DNA of 52,894 bases, taken from Peribacillus tepidiphilus (lineage in GTDB: Bacteria; Bacillota; Bacilli; Bacillales; DSM-1321). Location: contig NZ_WIAQ01000014.1 of the NCBI RefSeq assembly GCF_009466385.1, positions 1 to 52,894 of the forward strand, in the 5' to 3' direction. The notes below the pieces were generated by a model. That model was not told the DNA's origin and searched no databases. It saw only the letters and a program-made list of their open reading frames with translations. The translations under genes and the position numbers were made by a program. Positions 8,992-16,467 of the stretch are shown in pieces. How positions within the stretch are numbered: position 1 is the first letter of the stretch; every line of letters starts with the position of its first letter.

Positions 8992-9597
8992 CTACTTTTC
9001 GACTGCGTTTTCCTCGTATTGTTCAAGAAAGCCCGGCAAATATAAGTCGCAAACTGTATAAGAGTATCCATTATTATTTTTAGAGGGGAATACTTCAATA
9101 AAAGGGATATTATGATTGATTAGATAACTTCTTTTTTCTTCTTCCATACGATGTGTCACACAAATTTCTATAACTAAATAATTATCATCTCCTTCAACTA
9201 AAACATCTATTACATATTTATTTAACGCTTTTTCCACTGAGATACCGTAGACATCGTAGTACCCTACAATATCAGCTAGAGCAATCGGAATTTGTTTTAA
9301 ACCTAAGCCTTTTAAAAAAGGAGTGAGCTTAATCAGCTTATCAACTGGAAAAAGTAAATCAATATATAACTCCTTCTTTATATAGTGTTTAGCATGGAAA
9401 TGAAGCAATGTTTCTTCACTGACTGAACATTGACTATTCGGCTTATGGCTAAAATGGTGAGTCCGTTGATTTCCTTTTTTAGCAGTTACGGATTCATTGC
9501 AAAACGGACATCTGTATATGCCTTTCCTTTCTAATCGTTCACTAATATGCACTAACTCTCCATTTCCTGTTTTAGCAAACTCTAATTTAACTCCCAT
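8992..9597 (-). CDS. CoiA-like protein (zinc-finger plus nuclease fold)
   Basis: 201 residues. The N-terminal half has YRCPFCNESVTAKKG followed by HHFSHKP, the Cys/His pattern of competence protein CoiA. A PD-(D/E)XK-like core follows, with YVIDVLVEG (Asp) and LVIEICVTH (Glu). CoiA is needed for recombination of incoming DNA in competent Gram-positives. Stand-alone relatives are also common on plasmids and in defence islands. It is shorter than chromosomal CoiA (over 300 residues), so a mobile-element variant is more likely. The start is supported by GGGGAGAG. Confidence 0.7.
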   Translation of the reverse strand: MGVKLEFAKTGNGELVHISERLERKGIYRCPFCNESVTAKKGNQRTHHFSHKPNSQCSVSEETLLHFHAKHYIKKELYIDLLFPVDKLIKLTPFLKGLGLKQIPIALADIVGYYDVYGISVEKALNKYVIDVLVEGDDNYLVIEICVTHRMEEEKRSYLINHNIPFIEVFPSKNNNGYSYTVCDLYLPGFLEQYEENAVEK

Positions 9598-10322
9598 ACT
9601 AATCTCTCCCCAAAAATGTAGGAATATTAATCTTTTATATGATTAGTTGTTGTCTTGATGACTCCGAATTTAGATGCTGATCATAAAAATGTGATGAAAC
9701 TCTCCTTCTTTGCCCTTTGCTTATCAGTCTTTTCATTGATTGCCACAAACATATAGAAGCCCCTTCCCACATCCCATGTATAGTCTTTTACCATATATAC
9801 CTTATATTACCGTATTCTTACAAACAAGCAACTTGTTAGTATGAAAATATTGTGATGATAGTGCAAGTTAATAAGTCACTTTTTGTCGATAGTTACAAAT
9901 TCTTGTAAAGGTGTGCCTTTTCCCTGCATAAAAAAGCGTGGTAATTTGTTTGTTGTGGTAATAAGGACAGCCTTTCAGCAACGGGACCTACCACGCGCTC
10001 AGAGACAGAATAATATAGGTGGGTAAACTCGTTGCAGTTATTGAAAAATATAAATGATAGAGCTAAATATAAAGGAATGAAAAATCAGCTGGTCTTTACG
10101 ATAACAGGTTCCGTAATGAGGTGCAAAACAGAAAAACGCACGTTAAATAACAGGCTAAAACACACAATAATCACCTCAGAATTCACATTACAATTAACAT
10201 AAAAAAATGGCTTGGAGAATGTTCCAAGCTCTTTAACATTTATTATTTTTACAACAACCGTAAAAATTATCTTTGCGATCAGCTGTTTTTTTCATAAATC
10301 TACGTTACCAAAAGTCGTATGT
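9598..10322. other. Long non-coding stretch
   Basis: About 725 bases with no convincing gene. A loose inverted repeat GCGTGGTA (9936-9943) / TACCACGC (9989-9996) spans about 60 bases and could fold as an RNA. The rest is unremarkable AT-rich sequence. Confidence 0.4.
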
Positions 10323-10781
10323 TTATTTACAGTATTTTATGTTATTCGTTAAGATTGGCGGTCCTAATTTCTTCGTTTTTGAGTTGGAAGGACGTACTTG
10401 TATTTGAACCTCTTTCATTTCTGCGGTAATATTGTCGATTCTCCCTGCCCATGTGGGGTCGTACTTTTCTGCAGAAGGATACAGTTTGAAACGCAAACTG
10501 ATTTCATCTGGAATAAAAGCAAACCCTTCATACATGTCGTAATTCCCCAAAGTGCTGAGGTCAGGTAAGTGGAGAGCATGAATACTTATACTTGTTCGCG
10601 GGAAGCTCGGTGTCAGCTTCACCTTGTACACTAGTGCTACCCCTTTTGTATTCTTGTTCTGCTTATTAAGCGGTTCTAATATCACGCTACATGGTAAAGA
10701 TGGTGATGAATCTGCTCGAATTTGATTTGGACTCACCATAATTGTAGTAACTAATACTAACACCAAAATAAACTGTTGCAT
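10323..10781 (-). CDS. Secreted hypothetical protein
   Basis: About 152 residues from the ATG preceded by TTGGAGGAAACC. The N-terminus MQQFILVLVLVTTIMV followed by SPNQIRADSS is a classic cleavable signal peptide with a probable cut after RADS or nearby. There is no lipobox. The mature part is beta-rich with two Cys residues (LPCSV near the N-terminus, KYCK at the C-terminus) that could form a disulphide. The family was not recognised. It is followed upstream on the same strand by the DUF4083-like gene. Confidence 0.65.
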   Translation of the reverse strand: MQQFILVLVLVTTIMVSPNQIRADSSPSLPCSVILEPLNKQNKNTKGVALVYKVKLTPSFPRTSISIHALHLPDLSTLGNYDMYEGFAFIPDEISLRFKLYPSAEKYDPTWAGRIDNITAEMKEVQIQVRPSNSKTKKLGPPILTNNIKYCK

Positions 10782-10881
10782 GGTTTCCTCCAAGATGTTT
10801 ATTTGGGTTAGTTTTTGTCTGGTTCTATGTTGTTATACAATAAAGAAAGTGGCACCCTCTAAACCGTTCTGAAAGAATGGG

Positions 10882-11064
10882 TTATCCTTTGCTTTGTTTC
10901 TCCAACAGTTCAATGATTCTATCCAGCTTCTTTTCAATTTGTACTGCACTACTCTCTGAACTTCTTCTCATGACTAATGATTTGACTGCAAAGAACACCG
11001 CAGTTGCAAAAGCAATAAGAAAAGCAAACATGGCCAATTGAAAAATGATTGATCCCCAATCCAT
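10882..11064 (-). CDS. Small membrane protein, DUF4083-like
   Basis: 60 residues: one transmembrane helix (IIFQLAMFAFLIAFATAVFF), a basic turn (KSLVMRRS) and a short amphipathic C-terminus KKLDRIIELLEKQSKG. This layout and ending match the DUF4083 family of Bacillaceae small membrane proteins, whose function is unknown. The ribosome site AAGGAGGGG lies upstream of the ATG. Confidence 0.75.
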   Translation of the reverse strand: MDWGSIIFQLAMFAFLIAFATAVFFAVKSLVMRRSSESSAVQIEKKLDRIIELLEKQSKG

Positions 11065-11284
11065 CTTAGATTAGTAACCCCTCCTTTTCCTAATCGTACC
11101 ATAAGGAGAGAAGCGATGGTTGAAATCTTTGATTGTATGCCCTACGCACTTCAAGTTAACATAACATTGTATTTATTAAAAACCGGATCAATCAATAAGT
11201 AAATTTAATGTTGATTCTTTGTTCTAGACCTGAAATCATAAACAGATCCTTCCTTAAATATGTATATGCGTAGGTGGAGAGTAT

Positions 11285-11467
11285 TCATTGTTCTTTAAAC
11301 AATGTCTCAATTACTTCTTCAGGTAGTTTGAAGTATTTATTCATATGTTTGATGTCCCCAAAGGATTTTCCGTCTTTAATCATTTCCCTTAAAACTTCCA
11401 TTTTCCCTTCTATTTTCTATTTTTGTTTAATCTCCCTCTCTTTGAATTCGGAGTAGGATAGCGGCAT
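11285..11467 (-). pseudogene. Degenerate copy of the 24290 gene
   Basis: Reads PLSYSEFKEREIKQK, then a TAG, then KIEGKMEVLREMIKDGKSF and LPEEVIETLFKEQ. It is nearly identical in protein and DNA to the C-terminal half of the gene at 24290-24586. The internal stop and the absence of the N-terminal part mark it as decayed. The ending resembles the C-terminus of transposase/nuclease proteins of the Rpn (PD-(D/E)XK) type, but the catalytic part is missing in both copies. Confidence 0.7.
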
Positions 11468-11597
11468 AATTTGTTCCACCTCTTTAGAAATTTTTGTTTT
11501 TGTAGTTTTTCACTTAAATAGGGTATTCGGATTATAGGTAGAATACCCTGTTTGTTCATTATCTTCATATTGTATTTTTCAGCGTACTATGTATGCA

Positions 11598-11816
11598 TTA
11601 ATCCGAATCGATGTCTTCTCTCGGCGAGACTAAAATGCTTAATCCTTCTTCACCATAATCCCACATTTTAACCCAGACAGATGATGTACCTTCTGGTAAC
11701 TCAAACACCCTTTCTTCTAAAGGTTTAATCGGTGCATTGCTTGTATTACAACGAATAAATGTCGAGGGATGGATGTTCACTATTCTTCCTGTATCATTAA
11801 AATACCAAAACTTCAT
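11598..11816 (-). CDS. Hypothetical protein, 72 residues
   Basis: Starts at an ATG with GGGGG upstream. It is beta-rich with several Trp residues (MKFWYFND, SSVWVKMWDYGEE) and an acidic tail. No known family, no signal peptide. Located among other small minus-strand genes of the accessory segment. Confidence 0.55.
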   Translation of the reverse strand: MKFWYFNDTGRIVNIHPSTFIRCNTSNAPIKPLEERVFELPEGTSSVWVKMWDYGEEGLSILVSPREDIDSD

Positions 11817-12065
11817 TAATTAATCCCCCTATTATTACTTCTGGCATGTGTCTAATCCACATTTCTGTAAAAAATGTACATTTTCCACTACTTAATTCAA
11901 TGAGTTTCTTTTCCCGAAAAATACCATTTATTTAAATGTATCTCTAAAATAAATGTTTCAGAATATTGTTATGTACATAAAACCATAAAACAATCAAACT
12001 CGTATTAAGCTTCTATACAATTAAGGACATCATACAATTACAATCAATCCTAAACAGCCCTTCTA

Positions 12066-12572
12066 TCATAAAAACCTGAAACTTACCGCAATATTATTTA
12101 ACGTCATAAACTTCTTTGCATTATCGTATTGTAATATCAAACTCATTGAGGTTGCTGAGTTCAAATGAGCTAAAAGTACATCTATATCCTCGGCCTCTTT
12201 ATTTAGCACATATTCACCAAAATTAACTTTACACTTTCCCTGATCTATCTTGTAGTAAGTTCCTACTATATTTATTTTTAATCCAGAATACACGTCAAAG
12301 TGATTGATAGGCATGATAGTTGCAGTCACAAAATTCGGATTCACACTGATGACTGTACCATAGCTACTCCTATCAGGTAGCGAATACTTCCCATACCTTA
12401 CTTCACCCAGAAATGATTTTGCAGCGGCTAAGAAGAATTCTTTTAAATTCTCCACCAACTCGTTCGGGACATTGCTGGTAACAAATTTAAGCACGGTTGG
12501 AGTGTGATTAGTAACGTCACAATATTCAATATAGTATGAATCAATAAAAAATCGGCTCTCTTGTTCAGTCAC
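12066..12572 (-). CDS. Hypothetical protein, 168 residues
   Basis: Begins at GTG with a GGGAGAAG ribosome site. The composition is soluble alpha/beta (HTPTVLKFVTSNVP, VNPNFVTATIMPINHFDVYSG). No motif or family recognised, and no membrane segment. Same strand as its neighbours, separated by 72 bases of sequence from the upstream gene. Confidence 0.55.
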   Translation of the reverse strand: MTEQESRFFIDSYYIEYCDVTNHTPTVLKFVTSNVPNELVENLKEFFLAAAKSFLGEVRYGKYSLPDRSSYGTVISVNPNFVTATIMPINHFDVYSGLKINIVGTYYKIDQGKCKVNFGEYVLNKEAEDIDVLLAHLNSATSMSLILQYDNAKKFMTLNNIAVSFRFL

Positions 12573-12644
12573 CTAGAATCTTCTCCCTTTACAATAGATG
12601 TGCATGAACTTAACGATACTCACTAGAAGTCAAATATGTGCAGT

Positions 12645-13151
12645 TTATAACATAGTTTTCCGGCGCTTTTTCATGTCTCTCATCAAAGCTTCAGTTTTAA
12701 AAATTATTGTCGGATGCTTCAGCTCTATAATTGAATAGTACCCGCTGTTTGAACTATGGATCAGGATTTTTAAGCTAACTAGATTATTTATAGAATTTCT
12801 GATTTCTGTCTTTTTTATTTTTGTTTTCATAGCTATTTCACCAATATTTGGTTTAATAGTACTATTGTCACTTTCAAAAGCGATGTAACAAAGGTACGCA
12901 TAAACTACAACATCAATGCCTCTTATAAGTCCGTACAAATGGGCAGCAATTATATTTATCGGCATATAGAACTTTTCAAATTCAGCTAAACTTTCTAAAT
13001 CAACTAGTTCCTGATAATCAAATCCTTCTATTTTGCCATACCCCTCTTTTTCCAAATGAAAAGAAAAGTAACTATAAATATGAGCATACAAATCCTCGCT
13101 ATTTAAATTACTATCAAATAAGCTATTTGGCAGCGGCAGTAAGGCAATCAT
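12645..13151 (-). CDS. Winged-helix/HTH protein, possibly replication- or regulation-related
   Basis: 168 residues when started at the ATG preceded by GGAGGG. A frame 27 codons longer exists but has no ribosome site. The middle (VVVYAYLCYIAF, then IKPNIGEIAMKTKIKKTEIRNSINNLVSLKIL) is a typical winged helix as found in plasmid replication proteins and DnaD-like regulators. The C-terminus is basic (MKKRRKT). No catalytic motif. The exact family is not recognised. Confidence 0.6.
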   Translation of the reverse strand: MIALLPLPNSLFDSNLNSEDLYAHIYSYFSFHLEKEGYGKIEGFDYQELVDLESLAEFEKFYMPINIIAAHLYGLIRGIDVVVYAYLCYIAFESDNSTIKPNIGEIAMKTKIKKTEIRNSINNLVSLKILIHSSNSGYYSIIELKHPTIIFKTEALMRDMKKRRKTML

Positions 13152-13398
13152 AATTTCCCTCCGATAAACTTTTATGCTGCTTAACATGGAGAAGTTGTGT
13201 GCAACAAGAATGTCTTCGTAAAATAAAATCATACAAAGAACTCTTGTCCTACTCCATGTTAAGCAACAAGATAACCTACTTTTATGACGGTGTTTTTAGT
13301 AATCAAATAATATTATATTCAACTTCGTTTAGCGGTTAAAACAACGGTTACAACTCGTAAACGTTTCTTCAACCTGTTTTGATGTGCAGCTGGAAATA

Positions 13399-13695
13399 TT
13401 ACTCTATTTCAAAGATTCGTCTATTGGCTTTATTATAAATATCATCGATTTTTCTTTTAGCTTCTTCTGATCGAGATTTAATCAGCGCTATATCGCCTTC
13501 TCTTGCTTCTCTAACATTTACTAATGTTGCACCTATTGAACCCGTCATATAGCCTCTTACACCGAATAGAAGCTCAATCTCATTAAACAGTTCAGACGTT
13601 AAACCTTCGTGAGCTTTTTGAATCATAATTTTTTCTTCATCTTGTTCAACGAGTGTTGACACTTCAATCACGACTTTCCCCGAGAATACCCTCAT
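13399..13695 (-). CDS. Hypothetical protein, divergent-module gene 2
   Basis: 98 residues from the ATG preceded by AAGGAGGTCTAT; an upstream frame extension lacks such a site. It starts with a beta segment (RVFSGKVVIEVSTL), then a central region with glycines (FGVRGYMTGSIGATLVNVREA), then a charged helix (KSRSEEAKRKIDDIYNKANRRIFEIE). No family recognised. It is 20 bases downstream of the 13716 gene, hence the same operon, and is transcribed away from an XRE regulator. Confidence 0.6.
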   Translation of the reverse strand: MRVFSGKVVIEVSTLVEQDEEKIMIQKAHEGLTSELFNEIELLFGVRGYMTGSIGATLVNVREAREGDIALIKSRSEEAKRKIDDIYNKANRRIFEIE

Positions 13696-13715
13696 ATAGA
13701 CCTCCTTCATTTGCA

Positions 13716-14009
13716 CTAAAGTTTCTTCGGAATGATTAGAGTATTAATAATAAAAACAAGAGCATCACTAAACGCTTGGCGATACGCAATCTTACTTTGA
13801 ATAAGTACTTGATCAAATATATTTGCTCTAATATCTTCGATTAAAGAATCTCTAGCATCTCCTTCGAGGGACTCAGTAGCTACTAACAACTTCTCTTCTA
13901 AATCCTTATAAATGGTTTCAGCATACATTTGATATTCTCTGCTTGTTAATAATGCTTCTAACCTTTTTTCAATAAACTCATCTACAGCTTTTTGTAAACC
14001 ATCGATCAT
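13716..14009 (-). CDS. Hypothetical protein, divergent-module gene 1
   Basis: 97 residues, all-helical and acidic, ending in a hydrophobic stretch (ALVFIINTLIIPKKL). AGGGGG precedes the chosen ATG. No family recognised. First gene of a two-gene unit diverging from the XRE regulator at 14138, with a 14-bp palindrome in the shared promoter region, which suggests control by that regulator. Confidence 0.6.
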   Translation of the reverse strand: MIDGLQKAVDEFIEKRLEALLTSREYQMYAETIYKDLEEKLLVATESLEGDARDSLIEDIRANIFDQVLIQSKIAYRQAFSDALVFIINTLIIPKKL

Positions 14010-14034
14010 CAAAATACCCCCTTATATTCATTTT

Positions 14035-14048
14035 ATGAATATATTCAT
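14035..14048. promoter_or_regulatory. Palindromic operator candidate
   Basis: ATGAATATATTCAT is a perfect 14-bp palindrome midway between two divergent genes, about 25 bases before the minus-strand start and 90 before the XRE start. Another TATTCA lies at 14025-14030. This is a likely binding site for the XRE protein. Confidence 0.5.
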
Positions 14049-14137
14049 TACAAGTATACAATATAGTTAGTTGAATGTAAAATTAAAAAACAGTACGATT
14101 AAGGAGGAATGATTAAAAAAAGGAGTAAAAGTAAATT

Positions 14138-14506
14138 ATGAATCAATTGGTTATTGGAAGATTAATAAAAGAATTGCGGAGAGAAAAAGGAATAACAATG
14201 ATTGATTTTGCAAAAAAGATTAATATCTCTCAACCCTCCTTATCGCGTATCGAAAGTGGCAACCAAGAGGTTTCTCTTGCACTTCTTTCTAAAATATGTG
14301 AAGAGTTCGGCATTTCTCTAAGTGAGTTTTTTTTGAGGGCTGAAGGAAACAGTGAGTTTCAGAAAATGCAACTTGAATTAACAAATGAAGACGAAGATGA
14401 CATTGTAGACGAATTAGATAGAAAGTTAAATAGGATGCTCTCAGCACTTACTGTCGAACAAAAGAAAGGATTATATGTACTTTTACTTCCGTATATCAAG
14501 GAATAA
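14138..14506 (+). CDS. XRE-family transcriptional regulator
   Basis: 122 residues. Residues about 4-62 form a Cro/CI helix-turn-helix: IGRLIKELRREKG, ITMIDFAKKINISQPSLSRIESG (recognition helix SQPSLSRIE) and LLSKICEEFGISLSEFF. The C-terminus is acidic and helical and resembles SinR-type dimerisation tails. It is divergent from the two-gene unit 13399-14009 and probably represses that unit and itself. Confidence 0.88.
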   Translation: MNQLVIGRLIKELRREKGITMIDFAKKINISQPSLSRIESGNQEVSLALLSKICEEFGISLSEFFLRAEGNSEFQKMQLELTNEDEDDIVDELDRKLNRMLSALTVEQKKGLYVLLLPYIKE

Positions 14507-14547
14507 CGATCTCTCAACTGCTTTGCTCTGCAAACTGCAAATGCAAA

Positions 14548-14576
14548 AGCCCTGCAACTTATTTCGCAGCAGGGCT
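14548..14576. terminator. Terminator-like hairpin
   Basis: AGCCCTGC (14548-14555) and GCAGGGCT (14569-14576) pair perfectly, 42 bases after the XRE stop. The T-run is clearer on the minus strand (TTTTG). Confidence 0.5.
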
Positions 14577-14676
14577 AAATGACAATTAATCTTTTACAAG
14601 TGCAACAAACCATTATTTTAAGATACTGAACAGAAAAGGTATTCCACTAAAAGCTTATCAGGATTGGGGGAATTGT

Positions 14677-14937
14677 ATGGAAGATACACTCAAACAAATT
14701 CTTAGTGAGCTACAAAAAATGAACCAACGTATTGATAAATATGAAAAAAACTTTGATGAGAAAATTGATAACTTAACAAATGAAATGAGAAGTCATTTTA
14801 AGCATGTCGAAGATAAGTTGTGTCAACACCAAAAGGTTTTCAAAGAATACATCGACGATAAAACAGAGGCTTTAAACAAACGTGTATATACTGTAGAAAC
14901 AGACATTCAGCGTATACTAAGAATACTAAGACAGTGA
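14677..14937 (+). CDS. Coiled-coil hypothetical protein
   Basis: 86 residues with heptad-like spacing throughout (LKQILSELQKMNQRIDKYEKNF, IDNLTNEMRSHFKHVEDKL, TEALNKRVYTVETDIQRILRIL). It reads as one long coiled coil without a membrane segment. The ribosome site is GGGGG, and it is followed by a very strong terminator. The layout recalls phage/plasmid small coiled-coil proteins, but the function is unknown. Confidence 0.65.
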   Translation: MEDTLKQILSELQKMNQRIDKYEKNFDEKIDNLTNEMRSHFKHVEDKLCQHQKVFKEYIDDKTEALNKRVYTVETDIQRILRILRQ

Positions 14938-14952
14938 ATTAGTGATTTTAGG

Positions 14953-14992
14953 GTATAAAACGACTTTTTCAATGGAAAAAGTCGTTTTATAC
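14953..14992 (+). terminator. Strong hairpin terminator
   Basis: An 18-bp perfect stem (14953-14970 with 14975-14992) and a 4-base AATG loop. The stem itself carries the T-run (GTCGTTTTATAC). It lies 16 bases after the coiled-coil gene. Confidence 0.8.
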
Positions 14993-15111
14993 CAGTCTAA
15001 CTGAAGAATAACTTAGTCTTGAATCTTACCAAGGTTTTTCTTCACTTATATTTCTGTATGAATTAACGCATAGTAGATATACTAACCTCTACCAGAACAC
15101 GATCATTCGAG

Positions 15112-15243
15112 TTAATTAATGAAATGAACACATTCTAAATAATCTTTAGCATGTTCATCTGTCATAAAGTGAAGGTAAGTTATATCGCCGCTGATTACCT
15201 GTACGAGAAGGTCTAGTCTATCTTTGTTTGCTATTTTATTCAT
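15112..15243 (-). CDS. 43-residue protein overlapping the DUF2442-like gene
   Basis: The ATG lies inside the last codons of the DUF2442-like gene, an 8-base overlap, so translation is probably coupled. The product reads MNKIANKDRLDLLVQVISG, then DITYLHFMTDEHAKDYLECV and HFIN. The composition is protein-like and no family was recognised. Coupled small partners are common for DUF2442-type operons, where a DUF4160-like gene often neighbours, but this sequence does not clearly match one. Confidence 0.5.
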   Translation of the reverse strand: MNKIANKDRLDLLVQVISGDITYLHFMTDEHAKDYLECVHFIN

Positions 15244-15745
15244 GTGTATTCTCCTTTTGATAACCCTCTAAAACTAATACAGACTGTTGATAGGAAAGGA
15301 TTTTGCTTTTTAGCTCTTTTATTTCCTTAATCGTCTCTTCCCTTTCTTCTTCGCTAATGTTTTGCTTCAAGTAATATTCATAGTTCTCAATTAACTCTCT
15401 GAAAGCTACAATATGCTGCTTCAATAACCGGATTCCTTTGGTAACAGGAGTATTTTCCTTTATTTGTATATAGTCGTGTATGTCGGTTAAGCGATCTAAA
15501 CTTACGCTCTGTTCGTATAGCATTTGAGGGTCGAAATCCACACCATTCTCCCATCGCACTGTTCCAGCAATCGAATCTATTTCAGCTGTAAGAAATAATT
15601 CTCTGTCATGTTGGATATCTGCTACCAATCCTTTAGGGTCAGTGGGGATCTTTCTTATATCGAAGAGTCGATATTCTCCATGATTAAATTCTAAGACGAG
15701 TTTGAAAGTTTTCGTTGGATAAACAGATGTCACTCTCATTCTCAC
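15236..15745 (-). CDS. DUF2442-domain protein with helical tail
   Basis: 169 residues. Residues 1-80 (VTSVYPTKTFKLVLEFNHGEYRLFDIR, then TAEIDSIAGTVRWENGVDFDPQMLYEQS) match the DUF2442 pattern of small proteins often paired with toxin-antitoxin-like partners. The remaining 90 residues are a long charged helix pair absent from minimal family members. GTG or ATG start within MRMR. It overlaps a 43-residue gene downstream. Confidence 0.75.
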   Translation of the reverse strand: MRMRVTSVYPTKTFKLVLEFNHGEYRLFDIRKIPTDPKGLVADIQHDRELFLTAEIDSIAGTVRWENGVDFDPQMLYEQSVSLDRLTDIHDYIQIKENTPVTKGIRLLKQHIVAFRELIENYEYYLKQNISEEEREETIKEIKELKSKILSYQQSVLVLEGYQKENTHE

Positions 15746-16126
15746 TCACTCTTCCCTTTTCCTCTTATTTCCTCTAGCGTATTATAAACATGATACTTAC
15801 GCAATCACTTACTGGCTATTGAGAGAAAAAAGGAAGACCCTCTTGTTTAGTTCAAGGGCTTGCCCGTAATTTCGATTAACTTCATTATTTTTCATCTGTC
15901 ACATACTTGAAATCTAGATAAAAATGAGCAAGGTCCTAAAGTTCTTGGAAATTATCAAAAAGACGGCATTATTAATGTGGCAAGAAAAACTTTCTCTGTA
16001 GGTGCTCAAAATGCAAATTGTGACACGAATTATGATTACCTTTAGAAAAAATAGAGGAAAAAATGAAGTAAATTTATAAAATAGCCAAAAGAAGAACCAC
16101 AAAATGGTACTTCTTTTGATTGCTTG
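15746..16126. other. Gap with possible decayed coding fragment
   Basis: A plus-strand stretch around 15912-16043 reads as an uninterrupted 44-residue frame ending VGAQNANCDTNYDYL, without start codon or ribosome site. It may be a remnant of a small secreted protein. Nothing else was seen. Confidence 0.25.
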
Positions 16127-16431
16127 TTATAAACAATACTGCCCGTTGAATAAGCAGGGAGAACAACGTTCTTTTATATATCCTGCGTAAGCGACTTTCA
16201 ACTGTTCTCGCAGCTGCTTGTTCTCATCCTCTAACTTCCTAATCCTCCGTTTCAGCGATTCAATCAGAGCGGTCTTTATTACTCTCATTCATTTCTCGCT
16301 TCACTTGTTTTGCAATAGGGGCTTGCGCTTGTTGTTGGTACAGCGGTTTCAATACGCTCACGCAACTCAGTGTGATTGTACAGTATCGCTTTCGCCACTC
16401 TTGCTTCGTTTGCTACGCTATCTGTGATCAT
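16127..16431 (-). pseudogene. Remnant of Tn554-family TnpC (DUF6262)
   Basis: In two minus-strand frames joined by frameshifts: MITDSVANEARVAKAILYN, HTELRERIETA, then (shifted) ALIESLKRRIRKLEDENKQL and REQLKVAYAGY. This order and wording match the TnpC proteins of Tn554-like transposons, which assist the tyrosine transposases TnpA and TnpB. At least two frameshifts and the lack of tnpA/tnpB show it is a dead fragment. Confidence 0.7.
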
Positions 16432-16467
16432 GATGGTCTTTCTTCTACAAAGATATAAAGACAAATG

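Noticed and set aside
9936-9996. Structured RNA
   Set aside because: Only one 8-bp inverted repeat over about 60 bases, with no promoter or terminator; too weak to call.
15912-16043. Small plus-strand gene
   Set aside because: The frame has no start codon or ribosome site and begins right after a stop; it is only listed as a possible relic.
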